Shown here: piece after piece, positions 17,679 to 25,643 of the stretch
Position numbering within the stretch: position 1 is the stretch's first letter
Layout: each line of letters begins with the position of its first letter
DNA from: DATJGR01 sp963780795
GTDB lineage: Bacteria; Pseudomonadota; Gammaproteobacteria; Pseudomonadales; Azotimanducaceae
Assembly: GCA_963780795.1 (NCBI GenBank)
Contig: CAWADH010000008.1
Location: forward strand, 744,001-808,000
Direction: 5' to 3'
DNA: 64,000 nt
Program-made: the position numbers and the translations under genes
The notes under the pieces: generated by a model
Database searches by the model: none
Told to the model about the DNA's origin: nothing
The model's input: only the letters and a program-made list of their open reading frames with translations

Positions 17679-18308
17679 ATGCCAGAGCGCAAGTCGAAGA
17701 ACATCACACGCGTAGAACACCGCGTGTCGACCAAGGATCGCGAGCAACGCAACCGGCACAAAGGCGCAGTGCTGTGGTTCACGGGCTTATCAGGCGCCGG
17801 CAAGTCGACGCTCGCCATTGCGCTCGAAGAGGCACTCTTCAAGCGCGGCTTCCAGGTTTACGTACTCGACGGCGACAACGTACGGTCCGGTCTCGCGTCC
17901 GACCTCGGCTTCTCTCACGAAGACCGTACAGAGAACATTCGGCGCGTCGGTGAGGTCGCGGCCCTCTTCGCTCACGCCGGCGTGATCTGTATCTCCGCGT
18001 TCATCTCGCCGTATCGCGAAGACCGCGCGATCGCGCGGCGCGCCGCGGGCGACAAATTCTACGAAGTGTACGTGGCTGCCGATCTGGCAACGTGCGAACA
18101 ACGCGACCCGAAGGGGTTGTACAAGAAAGCGCGGGCTGGAGAGATTCAGGATTTCACCGGCATCTCCGCGCCCTATGAAGCACCGGGCAGTCCGGAAATC
18201 GTCGTCGACACCCGCAATGAGACGGTTGCATCTGGCGTCGCGGCGCTGATCAAATTCGTCATGACGAACTTGAGCGCCAAGAAAGTGCCGGAAGCACGCG
18301 AATCCTAA
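17679..18308 (+). CDS. cysC: Adenylylsulfate (APS) kinase
   Basis: 209 aa. Phosphorylates APS to PAPS, the sulfate donor. P-loop FTGLSGAGKSTLA, the DGDNVRSGLASDLGFS substrate segment, AFISPYREDRAIAR and KGLYKKARAGEIQDFTGI...PYE are all classical APS kinase motifs. Start chosen at ATG 17679 (MPERKSKN); the frame is open to 17592, but the added residues do not resemble CysC. No cysN/cysD or cysH is next to it. It stands at the edge of the polysaccharide locus, next to a gene with a sulfotransferase domain, so it may serve sulfation rather than cysteine synthesis; inference. Confidence 0.93.
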   Translation: MPERKSKNITRVEHRVSTKDREQRNRHKGAVLWFTGLSGAGKSTLAIALEEALFKRGFQVYVLDGDNVRSGLASDLGFSHEDRTENIRRVGEVAALFAHAGVICISAFISPYREDRAIARRAAGDKFYEVYVAADLATCEQRDPKGLYKKARAGEIQDFTGISAPYEAPGSPEIVVDTRNETVASGVAALIKFVMTNLSAKKVPEARES

Positions 18309-18590
18309 CGATCGTCTTAGGCTGCAGACAGACGCGACGTACGCCTCGGCTTTCGGTTGGCTTTCTAACTGACGGGCCGCAAGCGCAAGTATCGGCGGAC
18401 AAGCAATACTCGCAAAGTCCGCGCGCCGGTGGCCACAAGTCCGATTAAGGTAGCGATACACATACTTCGTCGGTGTGCGCAGGCGACGCGCAGAGCTGCA
18501 TAGAACGGCAACGACCTAAGTCGTCGTTGCAACGTGTCGAGAGGTGTTTTCACCACGGCGTTCATCAAACCGAATCATCTCTGGGCGGAT

Positions 18591-19346
18591 TCAGACCGGG
18601 ATCTCTCCGTCAATCTGCTCGTATCGCGCGATGACTTCGTCGACGCTGCCTTGCGCAAGCAGTTGCCCGTTGTTCAGTAGGATCGCTGAGGTGCAGAACT
18701 CGCGAATCATCGCGAGATTGTGCGAAGAAATAGCCAGGATGCTGCTGCCGCCGATCAGGTCCTGAACCCGCCGTTTTGCTTTCTCCAGGAAGTGAGCATC
18801 GCCGGCTCCGATCATTTCATCCATGACCAATATATCGGGCTTGATCGAGGTTGAGATCGCAAACGCCAGTCTCAATAGCATTCCGGTCGAATACGTTCGG
18901 ATCGGATACTGCAGTCGGTCCGCCAATTCGGTGAACTCGCGAACCGGTTCGATGAGCGACACCGCTTCCTTCCGAGTAAGACCCAAAAGAATCCCTCGGA
19001 TGATGATGTTCTCCTCACCGGTCGCGTCCGAGTCCATTCCCATAGTCAAGTCCGTCATCGACGCGACACTCCCATCGATGACGGCGGTTCCGGACGTCGG
19101 CTCGTAAATGCCAGAAAGCACACGTAACAGAGTTGTCTTCCCGGAGCCATTTCTTCCAATGATGCCCAACCGATCCCCGTCACGGAGTTCAAACGACACT
19201 CCGTCCAACGCCGTAATCAATGTGATCGAAGAGCTGGCGTGGTTCCGCTTGCGAACGGAGTCGTATGCACGGCTCTTGAGCGATCGACCGCGAGCGTCAT
19301 AGATGGGGAAGACGATCCCGACATTGACGACTGAAATCGATGCCAT
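18591..19346 (-). CDS. Polysaccharide ABC exporter ATP-binding protein (Wzt/TagH-like)
   Basis: 251 aa. Energises export of lipid-linked polysaccharide. Walker A GIIGRNGSGKTTLLRVL, a polysaccharide-exporter style signature region RTYSTGMLLRLAFAIS, and Walker B PDILVMDEMIGAGDAHF with the typical ISSHN switch. Length covers only the nucleotide-binding domain plus a short tail; the C-terminal carbohydrate-binding domain of Wzt proteins that recognise a capped chain end is absent. It starts one base after the permease stop. A 67-codon frame follows downstream on the same strand (18365-18568), which I do not accept as a gene. Confidence 0.93.
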   Translation of the reverse strand: MASISVVNVGIVFPIYDARGRSLKSRAYDSVRKRNHASSSITLITALDGVSFELRDGDRLGIIGRNGSGKTTLLRVLSGIYEPTSGTAVIDGSVASMTDLTMGMDSDATGEENIIIRGILLGLTRKEAVSLIEPVREFTELADRLQYPIRTYSTGMLLRLAFAISTSIKPDILVMDEMIGAGDAHFLEKAKRRVQDLIGGSSILAISSHNLAMIREFCTSAILLNNGQLLAQGSVDEVIARYEQIDGEIPV

Positions 19347-19347
19347 G

Positions 19348-20235
19348 TCAGAGCCAGTACGAGATCCGGGCTCGGAACTTCGCGAAGACCATGAACGCAA
19401 CTCCCATGGCGATCAGCGTGATTAGGATCGCCTGAAGCCAAAGGCCTTCTCTGATGTTGCCACCCATGAGCGGTACGCGCGTTAGGTCGATAAACGCCGC
19501 GAACGGATTCCAACTAACGATGAATTGACGCTCGCCGCTGAGCTGTTCGGGCTTCCACATGATGGGTGTTACGAAAAACGCGATCTGCATCAGGCTGGCC
19601 ACCGCTTGCGGAAGGTCGCGGAATCGGGTGCACAGCGTCGCGGTGATGGTGGCAAGCGACGTGCTGAAAAGTATCAACAGCGCAAATGCGGGAACAAAGA
19701 GCAACATTGAAGCGCTGAAAACAGGAGGGAAAACAATCAACACGATGAGTAGGACAATCGAATTGTGTGCCAGTATCGCTAGCTGACGAAAAATGAGCTG
19801 AAGCGGAAACGTAAACCGGGGAATTCGCACCTGAAGTAGAAACCCCCCGTTTGCCGAAAATGCGGTTGATGCGTCGATAATGGATTGACTGAGAAAACTC
19901 CAGAGGACGAATCCGACCGTTAGAAAGGGCAGGTAGGCTTCCAAGCTCAGCCCGAACAAGTAAGAATAGACAATCGAAAGCGAACCGATCGTGCCGGCCA
20001 TGCTGAGCGTCAGCCAGAAGGGACCGAGAGCCGAACGCCGGTAGCGTTTGGCAATCTCTGTCCAACCGAGTAGCAAGACAATTCGCCATCCCCGCAATGA
20101 CGCACCCATGTCCGTTAGCGCAAGCCGCACGTTGCTCTGATGCGTAGCACTTGTCAGCATCGGTTGCCTCGAAGGAAATAGCGCGGGTTCGCGATATTCA
20201 ATGGGCGAGATGGCAATGTCAACGCGAGCACTCAT
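19348..20235 (-). CDS. Polysaccharide ABC exporter permease (Wzm/TagG-like)
   Basis: 295 aa, ABC-2 type permease with six predicted spans. Family features: a cytoplasmic N-terminal helix, then WTEIAKRYRRSALGPFWLTL, VGFVLWSFLSQSIIDAS, and near the C-terminus a QIAFFVTPIMW segment typical of O-antigen/teichoic acid exporters. Start taken at ATG 20235 (MSARVDIAI), with GGAGAAGAG upstream at a long spacing; the frame is open to 20313, which would overlap the divergent glycosyltransferase gene. Forms an operon with the ATPase. Confidence 0.92.
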   Translation of the reverse strand: MSARVDIAISPIEYREPALFPSRQPMLTSATHQSNVRLALTDMGASLRGWRIVLLLGWTEIAKRYRRSALGPFWLTLSMAGTIGSLSIVYSYLFGLSLEAYLPFLTVGFVLWSFLSQSIIDASTAFSANGGFLLQVRIPRFTFPLQLIFRQLAILAHNSIVLLIVLIVFPPVFSASMLLFVPAFALLILFSTSLATITATLCTRFRDLPQAVASLMQIAFFVTPIMWKPEQLSGERQFIVSWNPFAAFIDLTRVPLMGGNIREGLWLQAILITLIAMGVAFMVFAKFRARISYWL

Positions 20236-20268
20236 CGCTAGTTTTTTCTCTTCTCCAGGTGGCTTCAA

Positions 20269-23200
20269 TTGAATCGACTTGGAAGTCGCTTGGTGGTTGT
20301 CCTGGGAATGCATCGCAGCGGCACGAGCGCGATAACGCGCGGATTGTCGGCGCTTGGTGTGCCACTGGGCAGCGACCTAATGCCACCGATGCTGAACAAC
20401 AACGATAAGGGGTTCTTCGAAGACCTCGAAGTTAACGAGCTCAACACAGAACTGCTGGCGGCACTGAATCGTGACTGGCACTCCTTGTCTCGCATTCCGC
20501 CCGAGTCGCTCCAAAGCGAGGCGCTCGAGCCACTCAAGTTGCGCGCCATCGAACTGATGCGCACGAAGATTGGCGATCAGACGTTTGGATTGAAAAATCC
20601 TCGAATTGGACGCCTGCTACCGTTCTGGCAGGCGGTGTTCGATGAATTAGACATTAAGCCGTCCTACGTAATCGCGATCCGCAATCCAAAGAGCGTGGCG
20701 CAATCTCTGCAGAAGAGAGATGGATTCGACTTCGAGAAGAGCTATTACCTTTGGCTGGAACACGTCCTTCCGACCATCCTCGAAACTGGAGGGGCAACGC
20801 GAGTCGTCGTCGACTTCGATTTGCTGATGGCAGATCCGAGCGGTCAATTAGAACGGATGGCGAAGGCACTGGGGCTGCCATTCGATCCTGACTCACCACG
20901 CGTTCAGGAGTACCTCAGCGAGTTCTTGGACTCCAATCTTCGACACTCCCAGTTTGAACTGGAGGACTTGTCGGAGGACCGCGCAGCAGCGTCTGACGTT
21001 CGGCGAGCCTACCAAATGTTGGTTCGTCTCGGCAGCGGCAATGACGAAGTCCCGGTGGATCCGATCGAAGAGGAGTTCGAGGCCATCGAGACTCGGCTCA
21101 ACGCTATGTCACCGGCTCTTGAATATATGTCGCGCTCCGATGAAAGGGTGGCTGGTCTAGTTGAATTGGTGGCTGAACGTGACGCGTGGGTGGCTGAACG
21201 CGACGCCCAGTTGGACCACCATAAGGGTGTCCTAGCCGAGCGAACCGATCAGATTGAGAGCCTGAACGCCGATCTCGCAGAGCGTGACAATAAAATCATT
21301 GCACTCGACCAACTGCTGGCCACGCGTGGCGCGCGGATCGCAGATCTCGAAGGATCAGTGGCGGAGCGTGATCGCCAGTTGCATGACCTCAACGTAGCTG
21401 CCTTCGATCGCAATCGGCAGATTCACGATTTGAATGAGTTGGCTTTTGAGCGCAGTCAGCGGATCAACGAACTCAGCCAGGTCATCTTCCAGCGCGATCA
21501 GACGGTGGCCGTGCAATTGGCACAGATCGGACGCCTGCAGGCGACTGTGTCAGATCTACTCAGCTCGACGAGTTGGAGACTGAGTGCCCCCGTTAGATTC
21601 TTCGGCCGCCAGCTTTTGCGTGTCAAAGCGATGCGCCGGGCCGTTTATTACGCGCGAACTGCCTATGGCGGCCATCTTGAGGCAGCAAAGGCGGTCTCGA
21701 TGGACTACAGGGTCGGCGGACTCAGCGCCGCCAAGCGGCGCATCGTTTCCTGGGCGTTGGCTGATGCCAGCCCGACGCAAATTTCGAGCGCAGAACCCGA
21801 TCGTAACGACTACGCCGAATGGATTCGTCGCTACGATACGCTCGACGATTCCTCTCGCGATAAGATCAAGACACGTATACGTGAACTGCCCCATACGCCG
21901 CTCATCTCGGTCATTATGCCCGTCTACAATCCACCGCTACCGATGCTCGAAGCGGCAATTAAATCGGTTCAACGTCAGCTATACCCTCACTGGGAGCTAT
22001 GCATCGCAGACGACGCGTCGACTGATAAGTCGGTAAGACCGCTACTTCGCAAGTATGCTGAGAGCGATCCGCGTATCAAGGTGACGCTCAGAGAGCGCAA
22101 CGGCCACATCGCTGCCGCCAGTAACTCGGCAATCGATCTCGCCTGCGGCGAATTCATTGCGTTCCTCGACAACGATGATCTGTTGGCGGAGTCCGCCTTG
22201 TACTGGGTTTCGCAAGCGATTACGGATCATCCCAATGTTGCGCTGATCTACTCGGACGAAGACAAAATCAACGAACTTGGCGCGCGCTACGCGCCATATT
22301 TCAAACCCGACTGGAATCCCGATCTGTTTCTTTCGCAAAACATGGTCAGCCACCTTGGCGCGTACCGAACCGAACTGGTCAGGGAACTCGGAGGGTTTCG
22401 CGAAGGCTACGAAGGATCGCAGGACTATGATTTGGCGTTGAGATGCATCGAGCGACTCGAAGCACATCAGATACATCATATCCCTCGGGTTCTGTATCAC
22501 TGGCGCAGCCACCCGGGAAGTACGGCCAAAGGAGGTAGCGAAAAGCCCTACGCTTTGACGGCAGGTCAACGAGCACTCGATGATCATTTCGTGCGACTAG
22601 GCGTCTCAGCGAGGGCCGAATTGCTGCCATCCGATATGTATCGGGTTCACTATGAAATTAGTCGGCCCGTACCGCTAGTCAGCCTTTTGATCCCTACGCG
22701 CAACGGGTTGCATCTAATCAAACAATGCGTCCAGAGCATCGTAGAAAAGACGCTGTATCCGAATATCGAAATCCTGATAATCGACAACGGCTCAGATGAT
22801 CCTGCGACTTTGGAGTATTTGAAGAGCCTCCGGACTGATCCACGAATCCGGGTCCTTCGCGATGATCAACCATTCAACTTCTCCGCGTTGAACAATTCTG
22901 CAGTTCGGAGTGCACGCGGTGTGTTTCTCGGACTCGTAAACAATGACATAGAAGTGATTTCTCCCGGGTGGCTAGGCGAGATGGTCAGCCTGGCCCAACA
23001 GCCCGGCGTGGGCGCGGTGGGCGCGCGCCTCCTCTATCCAAACGGGACTCTGCAGCATGGCGGCGTGATTTGCGGAATACTCGGTGTCGCCGGACATGCG
23101 CACAGGCACCTGCCAGTGAGAGAACTTGGTTACTTCGGTCGAGCGACACTCATCCAATCACTTTCCGCGGTGACCGCAGCCTGTTTGGTGATACGCAAAA

Positions 23201-23517
23201 GCACCTATGAGGAAGTCTGCGGTCTTGACGAGGCGAACCTGAAGGTTGCGTTCAATGATGTCGATTTCTGTTTGCGGATCCGAGAGGCCGGATACAGGAA
23301 CGTGTGGACGCCGTATGCGGAACTCATCCATCACGAATCAGCAACGCGTGGAGAGGAGAACTCGCCGGAAAAGCGACAGCGCTTTGAAGGCGAAGTGACG
23401 TACATGCAGAAGCATTGGGGTCCGCGCCTGTTGAACGACCCCGCATACAATCCGAATCTGACGTTCGAATACGAAGACTTCTCTCTCGCTTGGCCACCCC
23501 GCGTAGAACGTCCGTAA
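20269..23517 (+). CDS. Sulfotransferase - coiled-coil - GT2 - GT2 fusion
   Basis: 1082 aa. Residues 1-250 are a sulfotransferase-like P-loop domain: VVVLGMHRSGTSAITRGL (PAPS 5'-phosphosulfate loop) and YVIAIRNPKSVAQSLQKRDG (3'-phosphate site). Residues about 290-430 are a repetitive helical stretch with many E-R-D units (VAERDAWVAERDAQLD). First GT2 domain from about 544 (ISVIMPVYNPPLPMLEAAI, FLDNDDLLAESALYW); second from about 801 (VSLLIPTRNGLHLIKQCV, GLVNNDIEVISPGWL, VAFNDVDFCLRIREAGYRNVW). TTG 20269 is preceded by AGGTGG at good spacing. May build and sulfate the polysaccharide; the sulfotransferase role is inferred from motifs. Confidence 0.87.
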   Translation: MNRLGSRLVVVLGMHRSGTSAITRGLSALGVPLGSDLMPPMLNNNDKGFFEDLEVNELNTELLAALNRDWHSLSRIPPESLQSEALEPLKLRAIELMRTKIGDQTFGLKNPRIGRLLPFWQAVFDELDIKPSYVIAIRNPKSVAQSLQKRDGFDFEKSYYLWLEHVLPTILETGGATRVVVDFDLLMADPSGQLERMAKALGLPFDPDSPRVQEYLSEFLDSNLRHSQFELEDLSEDRAAASDVRRAYQMLVRLGSGNDEVPVDPIEEEFEAIETRLNAMSPALEYMSRSDERVAGLVELVAERDAWVAERDAQLDHHKGVLAERTDQIESLNADLAERDNKIIALDQLLATRGARIADLEGSVAERDRQLHDLNVAAFDRNRQIHDLNELAFERSQRINELSQVIFQRDQTVAVQLAQIGRLQATVSDLLSSTSWRLSAPVRFFGRQLLRVKAMRRAVYYARTAYGGHLEAAKAVSMDYRVGGLSAAKRRIVSWALADASPTQISSAEPDRNDYAEWIRRYDTLDDSSRDKIKTRIRELPHTPLISVIMPVYNPPLPMLEAAIKSVQRQLYPHWELCIADDASTDKSVRPLLRKYAESDPRIKVTLRERNGHIAAASNSAIDLACGEFIAFLDNDDLLAESALYWVSQAITDHPNVALIYSDEDKINELGARYAPYFKPDWNPDLFLSQNMVSHLGAYRTELVRELGGFREGYEGSQDYDLALRCIERLEAHQIHHIPRVLYHWRSHPGSTAKGGSEKPYALTAGQRALDDHFVRLGVSARAELLPSDMYRVHYEISRPVPLVSLLIPTRNGLHLIKQCVQSIVEKTLYPNIEILIIDNGSDDPATLEYLKSLRTDPRIRVLRDDQPFNFSALNNSAVRSARGVFLGLVNNDIEVISPGWLGEMVSLAQQPGVGAVGARLLYPNGTLQHGGVICGILGVAGHAHRHLPVRELGYFGRATLIQSLSAVTAACLVIRKSTYEEVCGLDEANLKVAFNDVDFCLRIREAGYRNVWTPYAELIHHESATRGEENSPEKRQRFEGEVTYMQKHWGPRLLNDPAYNPNLTFEYEDFSLAWPPRVERP

Positions 23518-25593
23518 TTGACGGTGCCCGACGGAAGGAATTCGCTGCAAGAGCATCAGGGGAAACCGCCCGTACGGTTCATCGCCTTTTGGATCTCGGT
23601 TCTAGCGTTTGCGACGATCTACACACTTCTGTACGGCGCCGATTCGGGCCGACAGCTTCTCGTCTCGCTGACTGCAGACGAACGGGGTGGATTTCAGGTT
23701 TTCTTTGATCACGGGGCAAGCTTTTCGGAGCAGGATTCGAGCCGAATTGCCGTCAAACCAGGCTCTAATACGTATTCGATCAGATTGACCGAAGAGCCGC
23801 TCAAAGCATTGCGGCTCGATCCAGACCCCACCATGGTTCGAGTGCGACTGGACAAAGTCGTTATTCAGGATCGCAGGTCGGCAAGCTCGGCAACGCTACC
23901 ACTCGACGATCTAACTCCGCTCAACGATATCGCCTCGATCGGACACGAAGAGACCGGCGCGACGGTGGTTAGCGCTCCGAACGCACAGGACCCACAAACG
24001 CTGCTTCCGGTTCACGAAGAGTTCACGCCCAGAACTTGGGAGCTTGCGATTGGCCGCGCTTGTCGAGGTCTATTGCTCCTGACGGTGGGACTCGCTGTCG
24101 TCCTCCGATTGGCAAGACCACGTACCGGCGTACCGGCACATACGCTGCTCTTCGGTGCATGGATGCTCATCGCAGCGATGGCGCTCACGTCCACAACCAG
24201 CCGATCAGTGCATCCAGACGAATTTTCTCATGTTGCTGCGGCTCGGTACTATTACAGTCACTGGCTTCCGCCGCGCGTCGACTCACCGGAAATCATCGAC
24301 AGCTACTCAGCCTACGGCGCGAGCTATCTCAACGAACTCGATCTCGTCTACCCAATCGCTGCCAAGGCCAGCCAACTCTGGTCGGTATTCGGTCTTGCAG
24401 AGACAACTTCTCTTCGCTTTTTCAATGTGCTCCTCTTCGGTGGATTGGTCGCGATTGCCGCGACATTCCGGAAGAGTTGGCCTACGTGCGTCGTCCTGTT
24501 GCTGACTCCCCAGGTCTGGTACGTGTTTTCGTACTTCAATGCCGACGGTTTCGCTCTGTTTCTAGCGCTCATGATGACGACGCTATTTGCCGCCACTGAT
24601 TCACCCGTGTCGCGCTTCATCGACGGGCAACGCGTATCCCGAGTGTCTCTAGGCTTTTTCGCAATCACGCTCGGTCTGTTGCTCGTCTCGAAACGCAACT
24701 ATCTGCCGGTCGTACTTGTCACTGGACTGGTACTGGCCGCGCGCCATCTAGGATTGAAGGCTTGGACGTGTTGCGTTGCGGCAATAGGTGCAGGCCTGCT
24801 GTCGTGTCAATTGGTCGCCGGCAAAGAGTTGGTTCACATGTTTCCGCTTACATCACGATGGTTCGCGCCAGTGGGTTTGGTCACACTCGGGTCGGTTGCG
24901 GCCACGGCGCTATGGCGCATTTCTCGTCAACCAGCCTTGCGGTTGCGACTGTATCGCCTCGTGCTGCTCTTTGTCCTCGCGGCAGGAGTCGCGACGCCGC
25001 GCGTTGTTGCGGACATCGCGACGAACGGCGGTCCGCTACAAAAATCGCAACGCATGTCAGCGGCGGCCGAGGAGTACGCCCAGACGCAATTCAAGCCTTC
25101 GACCTTGGTCGCCGACCTGTCAGCAAGCTACCCCGGGCTCAAGCCCGCAGCGAAAGGTACGAGCTTCTGGCAAATAGTCGGCCCACCGAACGAGTGGAGT
25201 ACGAGCAGCTGGTACAGCTTGCTCGGAGTGTACGGCTACATGAGCATCTTCGCGCCGCAGCTGCTGTACGCGCTGCTCTCCACAGCCATTCTGCTGTTGT
25301 GCGTCAGCATGGCCACATGGGCGTTCAGACATGCAAACGCGCGAACCGAACTCAGTATCCTCGTCAGCGGCGCCACGTTGGTCGTGTTGAATTCGATCCT
25401 GCAGAGTTGGGCCAACGACTTTCAACCTCAAGGACGATATCTATTTCCCGCGCTCGTGATGATCGCAGCATATCTGCAGAGTCAGCCGGAACTCTCGAAG
25501 AGCTACGCGTTCCGCATTGGAGTGGCTGCGTGTTTTGCCGGTTCCGTGCTGTCCTTTGCGACGGTCGCGCTCCCGGCATTGGCTGGTCGATAG
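23518..25593 (+). CDS. Large polytopic membrane protein, GT-C / DUF2142-like
   Basis: 691 aa. One N-terminal span (about 21-40), an extracytoplasmic beta-rich segment (about 45-180), then some ten membrane spans. The first loop after the second span holds SVHPDEFSHVAAARYYYSHW, an acidic D-E motif in the position where GT-C fold glycosyltransferases and DUF2142 proteins carry their catalytic acid. The C-terminal part QPQGRYLFPALVMIAAY also fits that group. Probably transfers a sugar from a polyprenyl-phosphate donor on the periplasmic side. It begins right after the upstream stop, with TTG 23518 or GTG 23524, so it is coupled to the fusion gene. Confidence 0.65.
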   Translation: MTVPDGRNSLQEHQGKPPVRFIAFWISVLAFATIYTLLYGADSGRQLLVSLTADERGGFQVFFDHGASFSEQDSSRIAVKPGSNTYSIRLTEEPLKALRLDPDPTMVRVRLDKVVIQDRRSASSATLPLDDLTPLNDIASIGHEETGATVVSAPNAQDPQTLLPVHEEFTPRTWELAIGRACRGLLLLTVGLAVVLRLARPRTGVPAHTLLFGAWMLIAAMALTSTTSRSVHPDEFSHVAAARYYYSHWLPPRVDSPEIIDSYSAYGASYLNELDLVYPIAAKASQLWSVFGLAETTSLRFFNVLLFGGLVAIAATFRKSWPTCVVLLLTPQVWYVFSYFNADGFALFLALMMTTLFAATDSPVSRFIDGQRVSRVSLGFFAITLGLLLVSKRNYLPVVLVTGLVLAARHLGLKAWTCCVAAIGAGLLSCQLVAGKELVHMFPLTSRWFAPVGLVTLGSVAATALWRISRQPALRLRLYRLVLLFVLAAGVATPRVVADIATNGGPLQKSQRMSAAAEEYAQTQFKPSTLVADLSASYPGLKPAAKGTSFWQIVGPPNEWSTSSWYSLLGVYGYMSIFAPQLLYALLSTAILLLCVSMATWAFRHANARTELSILVSGATLVVLNSILQSWANDFQPQGRYLFPALVMIAAYLQSQPELSKSYAFRIGVAACFAGSVLSFATVALPALAGR

Positions 25594-25643
25594 GTCTTCA
25601 GCGCCCCCGTGCCGATGCCCATTACTCGGAAGGTTTGCTGGCA

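Noticed and set aside
18365..18568. Small minus-strand frame after the exporter ATPase gene (67 codons)
   Set aside because: No ribosome-binding site and very Arg/Leu-rich; a chance frame is more likely, though it shares the strand of the exporter genes.
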